Shown in pieces: positions 55,741-64,000 of a DNA stretch of 64,000 nucleotides; position 1 is the stretch's first letter; each line of letters begins with the position of its first letter. The notes below the pieces were generated by a model. That model searched no databases, was not told the origin of the DNA, and saw nothing but the letters and a program-made list of their open reading frames with translations. Source of the stretch: Alkalilimnicola ehrlichii (GTDB lineage: Bacteria; Pseudomonadota; Gammaproteobacteria; Nitrococcales; AK92). Location of the stretch: positions 48,707 to 112,706 of the forward strand of contig NZ_NFZV01000016.1 of NCBI RefSeq assembly GCF_003399765.1, given 5' to 3'. The translations under genes were made by a program, and so were the position numbers.

Positions 55741-57959
55741 AAGACGAACAGCAACCGCTCACGCCGGAGGATATGGCGCACTGCGCCGAGGAGCCGATCC
55801 ACATACCCGGCGCCATCCAGCCACACGGCATCCTACTAGCCTGCCAGGGCCCCGAGCTGCGTCTGCTACAGGTCAGCGCAAACCTCGGCGAATTCGTACC
55901 GGCAAAGATCGAAGAACTGCTGGGGCAACCGATCGCGTTGCTATTGGGCGAGAATCAGTCCGCCAAGCTTCAGGCCCTGCTGCAAACCCAGGCTTTCCCC
56001 GCAGCCAATCCGCTGCACGTTGAACTCGGCGAGCGTGCCTTCGACGGCATCGCGCACGACAGCGAGGGCGTCACAGTCCTTGAACTCGAACCCTGTAGCG
56101 CCGATCAGCCCGCCGCCGCAACGGACCTATTGCAGGCAGTAGGACGGCTGCGGACCAGCGGCAACTTAAACGAGCTACACCGTATCGCGGTGGAGGCCGT
56201 GCGAGAGCTCACCGATTTCGATCGGGTGATGCTGTATCAGTTCGACGACGACGGGCACGGCGAAGTCGTCGCCGAAGCCAAAGCACACGATTTGGAACCC
56301 TACCTCGGTCTGCACTATCCGGCCGCCGACATTCCGGCGCAGGCGCGCGAGCTTTACCGTCGCAACTGGCTGCGAATCATTCCGGACGCAGCCTACACAC
56401 CGGTCCCGCTGATCCCCGCCCAGCGCCCCGACACCCGCCGCCCGCTCGACATGAGCTGCTCGGTGCTGCGCAGCGTCTCGCCCGTGCACCGCGAGTATAT
56501 GGCGAACGCGGGGTTCCGCGCCTCCATGAGCGTCTCGCTACTACGTGGCGACAAGCTCTGGGGGCTAATCGCCTGCGTCCACGGCAGTCCACGCCGGGTA
56601 CCCTACGTCACCCGACAGGCGTGCGAGACGATAGGCCAGCTGATGTCGCTTCAGACCAGCGCTCTGCTGGAGCTTGAGGAGCGCGCCGCACGGCAGCAAA
56701 AGCAAGCAGTACTCGAACGATTACAGCGCGCACTGACGAGTTCGGAAGAGGAAATCCCGGCGGCTTTGCTGCGGGAACCTGTCGCCCTACTGGAACTTAC
56801 CGGAGCTCGCGGCGCAGCACTGGTTATCGACGGCCATATAGACACTGCTGGCACCTGCCCGCCTGAGCACGAGCTTGACGGCATCGTCGAGCTAGCACTG
56901 GGTCAGCAGCGTGAGGGCCTGTTCCGCACCGAGCAACTGCCTTTGCTGCACCCTCCAGCCGCTCGCTATGCAGATGTGGCCGCGGGGGTGCTCGCTGTCG
57001 TCATCCCTAAACCCGGGCGCAATGGCGTGGTGTGGCTCCTGCCCGAGCAGCAAACTCTCGTAAATTGGGCGGGTAAGCCGGTAAAGAAGGTGGAACCGAC
57101 CGCCGACGGCATCCGGCTGCATCCGCGCCGCTCGTTTGCACTTTGGCAAGACCAGGTCCGCGGCCGCTCGCGGCGCTGGCACCCAGTCGAGATCTGGGCC
57201 GCGACCGAACTACGCCGGCTGGCAATGGAGTTGGATCTCGGCCGCCAGGTAAAGCGGGAGCGCGTCGCCGTGCAGGCGCGCGAGGAACTGCTAGGCGTGG
57301 TATCCCACGATCTGCGGACACCGCTGAGCGTAACGTTGATCCAAACGGCGCTGATCAAACGCATGCTCGCAAGCGAGGCCAGCAACCGAGATCGGCTCTG
57401 GCACGCACTAGAGCGGATCGAAGCCGCCGGCAACCGGATGCGCTCGCTGATCGAAGATCTACTGCTGGCGAACCGCTTCGAGACTGGCAGCTTCGCTCTT
57501 GAAGCCCGCCCGATGAAAGCCCGAGAGGCTATGAACGAGACCCTGCAACTGCTTCGCCCGATCGCCGAAGCCAAGGGTGTCGCGCTGCTTGACAACCAGC
57601 ACAGCGAAACAGTGATTAATGCCGATCCCGACCGCCTGTTCCAAATCCTGCTAAATCTAGTCAGCAACGCCATTCGCTTTACACCCGAGGGCGGACGGGT
57701 AACGCTGACGACGGACGATCTAGCCGATAGCGTCGAATTCAGCGTGCAGGATACGGGCCCAGGGATACCCGCGAGCGAGCAGCAACGCATCTTCGAACGC
57801 TTTCACGGCAGCGGCGTGGCTGGAGGCCTCGGCCTAGGCCTTTACATCGCCCGCAACATCGTCAAGGCCCACGGCGGCGAGATCGAGGTCGAAAGCGAGC
57901 CCGGCACGGGCAGCACCTTTCGCTTCCGAATCCCGCGCGGCGAGCCGCATCCGAGATAG
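55737..57959 (+). CDS. bphP: Bacteriophytochrome histidine kinase (BphP)
   Basis: This is a 740-residue photoreceptor. The N-terminal PAS domain has the biliverdin-binding cysteine in EDMAHCAEEPIHIPGAIQPHG. The GAF domain contains HYPAADIPAQARELY. The PHY domain carries the tongue motif HPRRSFALWQDQ. The kinase part has LLGVVSHDLRTPLSVT (phospho-acceptor histidine), NLVSNAIRFTPEGG, DTGPGIP and GLGLGLYIARNIV. The GTG at 55737 has GGGAG spaced 8 bases before it and overlaps the bphO stop; GTG 55728 is also possible. It should sense red/far-red light. The response regulator 125 bases downstream may be its partner. Confidence 0.93.
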   Translation: MKDEQQPLTPEDMAHCAEEPIHIPGAIQPHGILLACQGPELRLLQVSANLGEFVPAKIEELLGQPIALLLGENQSAKLQALLQTQAFPAANPLHVELGERAFDGIAHDSEGVTVLELEPCSADQPAAATDLLQAVGRLRTSGNLNELHRIAVEAVRELTDFDRVMLYQFDDDGHGEVVAEAKAHDLEPYLGLHYPAADIPAQARELYRRNWLRIIPDAAYTPVPLIPAQRPDTRRPLDMSCSVLRSVSPVHREYMANAGFRASMSVSLLRGDKLWGLIACVHGSPRRVPYVTRQACETIGQLMSLQTSALLELEERAARQQKQAVLERLQRALTSSEEEIPAALLREPVALLELTGARGAALVIDGHIDTAGTCPPEHELDGIVELALGQQREGLFRTEQLPLLHPPAARYADVAAGVLAVVIPKPGRNGVVWLLPEQQTLVNWAGKPVKKVEPTADGIRLHPRRSFALWQDQVRGRSRRWHPVEIWAATELRRLAMELDLGRQVKRERVAVQAREELLGVVSHDLRTPLSVTLIQTALIKRMLASEASNRDRLWHALERIEAAGNRMRSLIEDLLLANRFETGSFALEARPMKAREAMNETLQLLRPIAEAKGVALLDNQHSETVINADPDRLFQILLNLVSNAIRFTPEGGRVTLTTDDLADSVEFSVQDTGPGIPASEQQRIFERFHGSGVAGGLGLGLYIARNIVKAHGGEIEVESEPGTGSTFRFRIPRGEPHPR

Positions 57960-58083
57960 GCGCCTCCCGTCGCTATAGTGACGCGGTTCCGGCGCCAGAG
58001 CGTTGTAAACACAAGCTGCGACGGGGGAGACAAGCGCCGCCGCAGACGCCATAATTGACCGGGGAAAACAGGGGCGGGGATAG

Positions 58084-58797
58084 ATGGATTCGAACGCGCG
58101 CATTCTGCTGGTCGAGGACGACGAGCGGCTCGCAAACTTAATGCAGCAATTTCTTGCCAATCAAGGACTGACCGTCACGGCGGTGGGCGACGGCCCAGCC
58201 GCTACCAAAACGATTCTGGCAACCTCGCCGGACTGCGTAATCCTGGATATGTTGCTACCGGGCTACGACGGTATAGAAGTCTGCCGCCGAGTACGACCTG
58301 CGTACAACGGTTGGATTCTCATGCTAACAGCGCAGGATGACGAGATCGACGAAGTCGTAGCATTGGATACCGGTGCCGACGACTATCTCACCAAGCCCGT
58401 ACGACCACAGGTGCTGCTAGCCCGTTTACGGGCACTGCTGCGGCGGGCACAACGTAGCACCGACCAAGCGACCGCCCCAGTTACAAGCCATGACAGCATT
58501 ATTATCGAGCGCGATGTAAGCATCGACGGTAACCGTCGCAGCGTAGTTCGCGCCGGCAATCCGGTCGAACTTACCGACGCCGAGTTCGACCTGCTATGGT
58601 TACTCGCCAGCCGCGCGCCTGAGATTCTCACCCGCGACGGCATCATGGCGGAACTGCGGGGCATCGAACACGATGGCGTCGACCGCTCGATCGACATGCG
58701 GATCTCCAAACTGCGCCGAAAATTGGGCGACGACTCGCCACCACACCGACTCATCAAGACCGTGCGCGGCCGCGGCTATTTGTTCGTACGCACTTAA
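58084..58797 (+). CDS. OmpR/PhoB-family response regulator (RstA-like)
   Basis: This 237-residue protein has a receiver domain (ILLVEDDERLANLMQQFL, CVILDMLLPGYDGIEVCRRV, MLTAQDDE, DDYLTKPVRPQVL) and a winged-helix output domain with ELTDAEFDLLWLLASR and RSIDMRISKLRRKLGDD near the end, the recognition helix. It matches RstA in layout. It lies between bphP and an RstB-like kinase gene (10 bases downstream), so it could be used by either; the tight spacing favours RstB. Confidence 0.9.
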   Translation: MDSNARILLVEDDERLANLMQQFLANQGLTVTAVGDGPAATKTILATSPDCVILDMLLPGYDGIEVCRRVRPAYNGWILMLTAQDDEIDEVVALDTGADDYLTKPVRPQVLLARLRALLRRAQRSTDQATAPVTSHDSIIIERDVSIDGNRRSVVRAGNPVELTDAEFDLLWLLASRAPEILTRDGIMAELRGIEHDGVDRSIDMRISKLRRKLGDDSPPHRLIKTVRGRGYLFVRT

Positions 58798-58807
58798 CCC
58801 ACCGCCC

Positions 58808-60202
58808 ATGAACGTCAACACCCTTTCTCTCAAACGCTTGCGCAATCCGTTTCGCAGCCTGTTCGTACAGTTCTACCTTGGCGCGGTGCTGGCGACGGTC
58901 GTTGCTTCCATTTTGATCGTGGCGATTTACCACCGGCTCGACAACGCCGGCTACAAGATTGCCTCGGCGGAAACGACAACTGCCTGGGTCGATGAGTACC
59001 ACCGCATCACCACCGGCTGGCACTTGCTGTTGATCGAGGCGTTAACGGAACATCCCCCGGCAGACTGGCCGGACCAGGTATCGCGCTTGCAGCGGCAATT
59101 CCCCTTCGCCGTCGACCTGCGAACTCGCGACCAACTGCAATCCATGAACCTGCCGCCGTTCGTGTTCGAGCGACTGGCCACGGGCAAGCATGCAGCGTGG
59201 TCGAGGTCCGCCGTCCCCTTGAACGGCGGCGAGATCATCGAGCTGTTCTCGCCCCTGCCCGACAGCGACCTGGTAGTGGTGCAGCGACTAGAGGTAGAAC
59301 TGCCCGGCGACACTCTTACGATGGTTTGGCAGATAGCGATCATCCTGCTGGTATTCGGCCTGGTGATCTTCGCGCTCACTTATCCGCTCTATCGCCATGT
59401 GCGCCGACTTGCGGCGGCCGCCGCTGCGTTCGGCGCGGGCGATCTACAGGCGCGCGCCAACGTCCCCAATGTACGGCCAATCGGCCATCTCGCGAATTCT
59501 TTCAATACCATGGCCGAACGTATCCAGCGCATGACCCAGGAGCGTCAAGCAACATTGCAGGCAATCTCCCACGAGTTACGCACGCCGATCGCCCGCCTCC
59601 ACTTCGCACTGGAGATGGCGCAACAGACCGACAACGCGGCCGACCTGCCGCGTCAACTCGGGGATATGAGCGGCGATCTGGAAGAGCTGGACCAGCTCGT
59701 CGATGAACTGCTCGCCTATAGCCGCTTGCACAGGGATGCCCCGCCGCTAGAGATGGAGCGATTCGATCTAACCGCCGTGGTCGACGAGCTGGTACGGCAG
59801 GTAGCGCCGCTGGCACCGAGCATCGACTTACGTCTGCAAAGCCGCCGACCGGTTATCTGCATAGGCTCCCCGCGCCATATCCGGCGAGCAGTCAGCAATA
59901 TTATTCGTAATGCTCAGCGCTATGCGCACACAGCAGTCGAGATCCGTTTGGCAGTGGCACCGGAGCATTTCACCGTCACCGTCGACGACGACGGTTGCGG
60001 CATTCCAGCCACCGACCGCGAGCGCGTGTTTGAGGCCTTCGCCCGACTCGATAGCAGCCGTAATCGCAGCACCGGCGGCTACGGGCTTGGGCTAGCCATC
60101 GTCCAACGGGTGATGCATGCACACGGCGGCGAGGCGGTCGTCAACGATAGTCCACTCGGTGGCGCGCGGCTGATCCTCAGTTGGCCGCAGCCGCGCAGTT
60201 AG
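58808..60202 (+). CDS. Sensor histidine kinase (RstB-like)
   Basis: This is a 464-residue protein with two membrane segments (VQFYLGAVLATVVASILIVAI and VWQIAIILLVFGLVIFALTY) around a periplasmic domain of about 130 residues. HAMP follows, then LQAISHELRTPIARLHFALE (phospho-acceptor), NIIRNAQRYAHT (N box), DDDGCGIP (G1) and GGYGLGLAIVQRVM (G2). The order and the AIARLHF pattern resemble RstB. It is co-transcribed with the response regulator upstream. Confidence 0.92.
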   Translation: MNVNTLSLKRLRNPFRSLFVQFYLGAVLATVVASILIVAIYHRLDNAGYKIASAETTTAWVDEYHRITTGWHLLLIEALTEHPPADWPDQVSRLQRQFPFAVDLRTRDQLQSMNLPPFVFERLATGKHAAWSRSAVPLNGGEIIELFSPLPDSDLVVVQRLEVELPGDTLTMVWQIAIILLVFGLVIFALTYPLYRHVRRLAAAAAAFGAGDLQARANVPNVRPIGHLANSFNTMAERIQRMTQERQATLQAISHELRTPIARLHFALEMAQQTDNAADLPRQLGDMSGDLEELDQLVDELLAYSRLHRDAPPLEMERFDLTAVVDELVRQVAPLAPSIDLRLQSRRPVICIGSPRHIRRAVSNIIRNAQRYAHTAVEIRLAVAPEHFTVTVDDDGCGIPATDRERVFEAFARLDSSRNRSTGGYGLGLAIVQRVMHAHGGEAVVNDSPLGGARLILSWPQPRS

Positions 60203-60381
60203 CGAAGGGAGATAAGACCGCCCAGTGCGGACCTCCCGGGGCACCGCTCCCGCCGGTCAGCCGCTGCCAATAGCAGTTACATTTCTTCTACAAAACTAAT
60301 AAAGACCGCTTCTCAGCTTCTCGCTAGACTCAGTCTAGCCTCCCTCGGCGGTAGGGTTATCAACGGGTAAAAAGAATCAAC
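60203..60381. promoter_or_regulatory. Promoter region of the TonB-receptor operon with a palindrome
   Basis: A perfect 17-base palindrome with one central base (GCTAGACT-C-AGTCTAGC) occupies 60323-60339, 43 bases before the receptor ATG. It could be an operator. It does not match the Fur or Zur consensus. No other feature is seen here. Confidence 0.45.
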
Positions 60382-62670
60382 ATGAAACTAGCAACGAGTC
60401 TGTTGTGTGGGGTGTGCGGCCTAGTGCTCACAGTACCAGCAACCGCGACCGAGCTGTCGCTACGCGTACGCGAGCGCGGTAGCGGGGTTGCGGTTGCCGA
60501 CGCCACCGCCGTACTGAGCAGTGGCGACTATGCGGAAACCGACGCGCAGGGGCGCGTCCGGTTGGAAGCCGGCGAGCTTCCGATCACCGTGCGCATCCTC
60601 GCTCCCGGCTATCAGCCCTACAGCAATACACTGCACACTGGCGGCCACCACGACCTCTTTATCACCCGCCAGGCCTATGACTTAGACGGATTAGAAGTGG
60701 TCGAAGACCGCGTCGCAGAGCGCATTTCCAAGGTCGTCCTGTCGAGCGAAGAACTGCGCCACGCCCCAGGCAGCTCGGGCGACCCCATCAACGTCGTTCA
60801 CGCCTTACCAGGAGTGGTCACCGCCCATGAAGGGTCGGGCCAAATGTACATGCGCGGCAGCAGCATGGACGACAACGACACCCGCATCAACGGCATCCCG
60901 GTGCCTTATCTGTACCACTTCGGCGGCCTGCGCTCGACCGTCAACCCGATGCTGGTAAGCGACTTCAACGTCTTCCTCGGCGGCTTTCCGGTCGAGTACG
61001 GCGACTACCTAGGCGGCGCCATCGACGTCAAATTGCGCGCGCCGCGCCGCGACCGTCTGCACCAGCACTACAACCTCGGCACCTACGACTCCTCGTTTCT
61101 CATCGAGGGGCCGGTGTTCGGCTCGGCGACCGATAGTTTCTATATTGCCGGCCGACGCAGCTACATCGACGCCGTGCTCAGCCCAGAGCGCATGACCAAG
61201 CTGATCGAAGACGATAAAGACGACCGCGAGCCGGACACCATCCTCACCGTACCGCGTTTCTACGACGCCCAGCTCGGCTGGCACCGACAGTTAGCCAACG
61301 GCTCGGTGGAGCTGATGTACATGACCGCCGGCGACGAAATGAAGATGATCAGCAACGATCGTCTGGAAACCGACCCTGCCTTGGCGGGCAAATTAGGCCT
61401 AGAGGTTGGCTATCACGTAGTGGGGATCAACTGGCAATCGCAGCTCGCCGATCGCTGGCACCAGCGCACGGTGGTGTCGTACAGCGAATACCAGGAGAAC
61501 ATCCACTTCGGCACCGACCCCGAGGGCGACTCGTTCTATTCGGATGCAAAAGTACGCACGGTGCGCGCCCAACCAGAGCTGCACTGGCAACGAACAGCGG
61601 ATTCCCGCTACACCGTCGGCGCCGAACTTCAGCACCACAACTATCCGATAAAACTCTACACGCCGGAGCTGCCGGCACCGGATGACTACGACCACGACTA
61701 CACCGATGCCGACCTGCTGGCGGTTAACCGTACCCTCAGCGGCTACTCGGCCGCTCCCTTCGCTAAGTACAACCGACGCTTCGGCGACCTGACGCTAGGC
61801 CTGGGACTTCGCTATACCCAAATGCAATTGGACGGCGGCTTCGACGACCACGGCTTCTCGCCGCGCGCCTCGCTTGAGTACGAACTCACACCCGCCACCA
61901 CGCTGACGGCGAGCTGGGGCCGCTACCTGCAACTGGCGCGGCCGATCTACCTGCTGGACGGCATCGGCAATCCGGGGCTACGCCTCACCGAAGCCGAGCA
62001 CCGGGTGTTGGGGGTGCACATCGACCTGAACGCACAATGGAGCCTCCAGCTCGAAGGCTACCACAAGCCCATGCAACGGCTCGTAGTAAGCACCGACGAG
62101 GGACCGCCGGAGAACTACGCCAACCGCGGCAGCGGCAGTGCCTACGGCGGCGACCTGCTCATCAAGCGGAGCGGACACGACGGCCGCATGGGCTGGCTGA
62201 GTTATTCCTACGCCCGCACCAAGCGTACCAACGACCTCACCGGGCTGCGCTATGACTACGAGGGCGACCAGCCCCATACGCTCAACCTAGTGTGGACTCA
62301 ACCCATGTCGGGTAACTGGGAGCGCTGGCGCTGGGGTGTACGGGTGCAGGCCACTTCGGGTCGGCCCTATACGCCGGTGATCGGCCGCGAGCAAGAAACC
62401 TTGGATGACGGCCGCACCCGCTATCGTCCAGTGTACGGCGATGCCTTCAGCAAACGGCTGCCAGACTTCTACCGCGTCGACCTGCGCATAGACCGCGCGT
62501 TTCTGTTCAATACCTGGCGGATGAACGCGTACCTCGACATCCACAACGTCATCGGACGCGCCAACATCATCGACTACGACTACGGCGCACGATACGAGCG
62601 CTACGACAACCCGCGCGAAGTCCGCGGCATGAGTGCGATGCCCTTCTTTGGCATCGAGGCAATCTTCTAA
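60382..62670 (+). CDS. TonB-dependent outer-membrane receptor
   Basis: This is a 762-residue outer-membrane protein. The signal peptide is MKLATSLLCGVCGLVLTVPA. A carboxypeptidase-regulatory-like domain (SLRVRERGSGVAVADATAVL) precedes the plug (SSGDPINVVHALPGVVTAHE, MYMRGSSMDDNDTRINGIPV). A large beta barrel ends in phenylalanine (MPFFGIEAIF), as outer-membrane proteins do. It is the first gene of an operon with its own ExbB, ExbD and TonB, so it likely uses a dedicated energy unit. The substrate is unknown. Confidence 0.9.
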   Translation: MKLATSLLCGVCGLVLTVPATATELSLRVRERGSGVAVADATAVLSSGDYAETDAQGRVRLEAGELPITVRILAPGYQPYSNTLHTGGHHDLFITRQAYDLDGLEVVEDRVAERISKVVLSSEELRHAPGSSGDPINVVHALPGVVTAHEGSGQMYMRGSSMDDNDTRINGIPVPYLYHFGGLRSTVNPMLVSDFNVFLGGFPVEYGDYLGGAIDVKLRAPRRDRLHQHYNLGTYDSSFLIEGPVFGSATDSFYIAGRRSYIDAVLSPERMTKLIEDDKDDREPDTILTVPRFYDAQLGWHRQLANGSVELMYMTAGDEMKMISNDRLETDPALAGKLGLEVGYHVVGINWQSQLADRWHQRTVVSYSEYQENIHFGTDPEGDSFYSDAKVRTVRAQPELHWQRTADSRYTVGAELQHHNYPIKLYTPELPAPDDYDHDYTDADLLAVNRTLSGYSAAPFAKYNRRFGDLTLGLGLRYTQMQLDGGFDDHGFSPRASLEYELTPATTLTASWGRYLQLARPIYLLDGIGNPGLRLTEAEHRVLGVHIDLNAQWSLQLEGYHKPMQRLVVSTDEGPPENYANRGSGSAYGGDLLIKRSGHDGRMGWLSYSYARTKRTNDLTGLRYDYEGDQPHTLNLVWTQPMSGNWERWRWGVRVQATSGRPYTPVIGREQETLDDGRTRYRPVYGDAFSKRLPDFYRVDLRIDRAFLFNTWRMNAYLDIHNVIGRANIIDYDYGARYERYDNPREVRGMSAMPFFGIEAIF

Positions 62671-62682
62671 GCGGAGCGAACA

Positions 62683-63303
62683 ATGGAGCTGCTGGAGAGT
62701 TTTTCCGATTTGATGGCCCGTGGCGGCCCGGTGATGTGGGTGATCTTTGTCACCGCCTGGGTGGCAACGATCATGCTGGTGGAGCGAGCCTTGCGGGTAC
62801 AGGGTTGGCTCAAACAAGCGTTACGCGACCAAGCCGGTTTCGACGCCGACAGCCGTTATCAACCGCCGGTTTCCCGCGGCGGCGGCAGCCCTATCGGGCT
62901 GCTGCTACAGCGGCTCAACTGGAACGAGATTCATGATCGCGCCGACCTGGGTAAGCAACTGAACGTTCACTTGGCCGAGTTGATGCCGCGATTGGAAGGT
63001 AGCCTGCCGACCATCGCCATCCTCGGCACGCTGCTACCCATGCTCGGACTGCTGGGCACCGTCACCGGCATGATCGACGTCTTCCAGGCAATCGCCCTGC
63101 ACGGCACCGGCAACGCCGAGGAAATGGCACACGGCATCTCGCAGGCACTGCTGACCACCGCCACCGGCCTGATCATCGCCATCCCGGTGATCTTCGCGCA
63201 TCACCTGCTGGTACGTCGACTGCGGTTGCTCTTAGCCGTTACCGAGCAGAGCATGCTGGTGGTCTATCACCGCGGCGTTACGCCTGCAAAGGAAGCGGCC
63301 TGA
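62683..63303 (+). CDS. exbB: ExbB/MotA/TolQ-family proton channel
   Basis: This is a 206-residue inner-membrane protein with three hydrophobic segments: VMWVIFVTAWVATIMLVERAL, TIAILGTLLPMLGLLGTVTGMIDVFQAI, and ALLTTATGLIIAIPVIFAHHLL. The conserved block LLGTVTGMIxxF and ALLTTATGLIIAIP is the ExbB/TolQ core. It energises TonB with ExbD. It starts 12 bases after the receptor gene. Confidence 0.92.
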   Translation: MELLESFSDLMARGGPVMWVIFVTAWVATIMLVERALRVQGWLKQALRDQAGFDADSRYQPPVSRGGGSPIGLLLQRLNWNEIHDRADLGKQLNVHLAELMPRLEGSLPTIAILGTLLPMLGLLGTVTGMIDVFQAIALHGTGNAEEMAHGISQALLTTATGLIIAIPVIFAHHLLVRRLRLLLAVTEQSMLVVYHRGVTPAKEAA

Positions 63304-63720
63304 TGGCGGGGCCACAGCAACATCAGGCGCCGATCGCGCTCCCCGAGCTGCAAGCCGGACAGCCCGAGATCACCATGGCACCGCTGATCGATGTGGTCTT
63401 CCTGCTACTAATTTTCTTTATGGTGACCACGGTGTTTCCCGACGACCGCGGCCTGGTGATCGACAAACCGGAAACCCGCCAGGCGGAAGCTCTACAGCGG
63501 GAGAGCATGATCCTTTCGATTAGGGCGGACGATCAAATCGTCTACGACGGCCACCCGATCGCAGCGACCGATGTCGAGCGACTTGTTCGCGAGCAGCTAC
63601 AACGGGCGCCCGGCACGGCCGTACAGCTACGAGTGGACCGTGCCGCCAGCACACAAGCATTGCTCAGCGTTATAGACGCCAGCCAACTCGGCGGCGCCAG
63701 ACAAATCGGAATCGCGACCG

Positions 63721-63743
<23 letters not shown>
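63303..63743 (+). CDS. exbD: ExbD/TolR-family protein
   Basis: This is a 146-residue protein with one N-terminal membrane helix, APLIDVVFLLLIFFMVTTVF, preceded by EITM. The aspartate in LIDVVFLLLIFFM is the conserved proton-path residue of ExbD. The periplasmic tail follows. It overlaps exbB by one base (TGATG) and partly overlaps the tonB start. Confidence 0.92.

Positions 63744-64000
<257 letters not shown>

Noticed and set aside
60270..60300. RstA-box-like sequence (TTACATTTCTTCTACA) before the TonB receptor gene
   Set aside because: Spacing and several positions differ from the TACATNTNGTTACA consensus.

Overview
The window looks like a chromosome segment of a moderately GC-rich gammaproteobacterium. 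The evidence is recC-recB order, yfbR, yigZ, monomeric NADP isocitrate dehydrogenase, an MksBEF condensin, heme oxygenase with bacteriophytochrome, and an ExbBD-TonB module. I cannot name the genus. No rRNA or tRNA gene was seen.

Layout. 1-6139 (minus): recB (cut by the window start) and recC. 6304-7335: yigZ and a DUF6164-like gene. 7419-13286 (minus): mksF-mksE-mksB, then a deleted histidine-kinase remnant and its response regulator. 13442-19385: two half-size permeases, yfbR, DUF3014, DUF2795, an EamA exporter, a candidate Rsm/Csr-type small RNA with a strong terminator, then tartronate semialdehyde reductase and hydroxypyruvate isomerase.

19386-26938 is an accessory island. It holds an AbiE toxin-antitoxin pair, a mutS scrap and fragments of a fused nucleotidyltransferase-HEPN gene. 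It also holds a decayed integron: an intI 5' remnant on the plus strand with a LexA-box-like promoter site, an attI-type interval, and a minus-strand cassette array with four attC sites. The cassettes carry unknown proteins and a nonsense-mutated RelE/ParE toxin with its antitoxin. 27312-37617 is a mixed accessory stretch: EamA, SMI1/KNR4, Crp/Fnr, isochorismatase-like hydrolase, LysR, DJ-1/PfpI, TRIC channel, SnoaL, NmrA, a third nucleotidyltransferase-HEPN gene, VOC, GST and DUF3703.

37718-51667: an unknown gene; an ABC/FtsX/HlyD export system; a vitamin B6 cluster (PtsJ-type MocR regulator divergent from yggS-pdxY-small ORF, with a direct-repeat operator between); AraC plus LysE; a chemoreceptor; a phosphoesterase plus lipid-kinase pair. 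51967-64000: idh, a GFA-family protein, bphO-bphP, an RstAB-like two-component pair, and a TonB-dependent receptor with exbB-exbD-tonB. tonB runs out of the window in a hexanucleotide repeat.

About a dozen otherwise normal genes (recB, recC, yigZ, response regulator, yggS, ftsX-like permease and others) each need one missing base restored to read through, usually in a short homopolymer. I read this as base-calling deletions in the assembly rather than mass gene decay, and annotate those genes as single loci.
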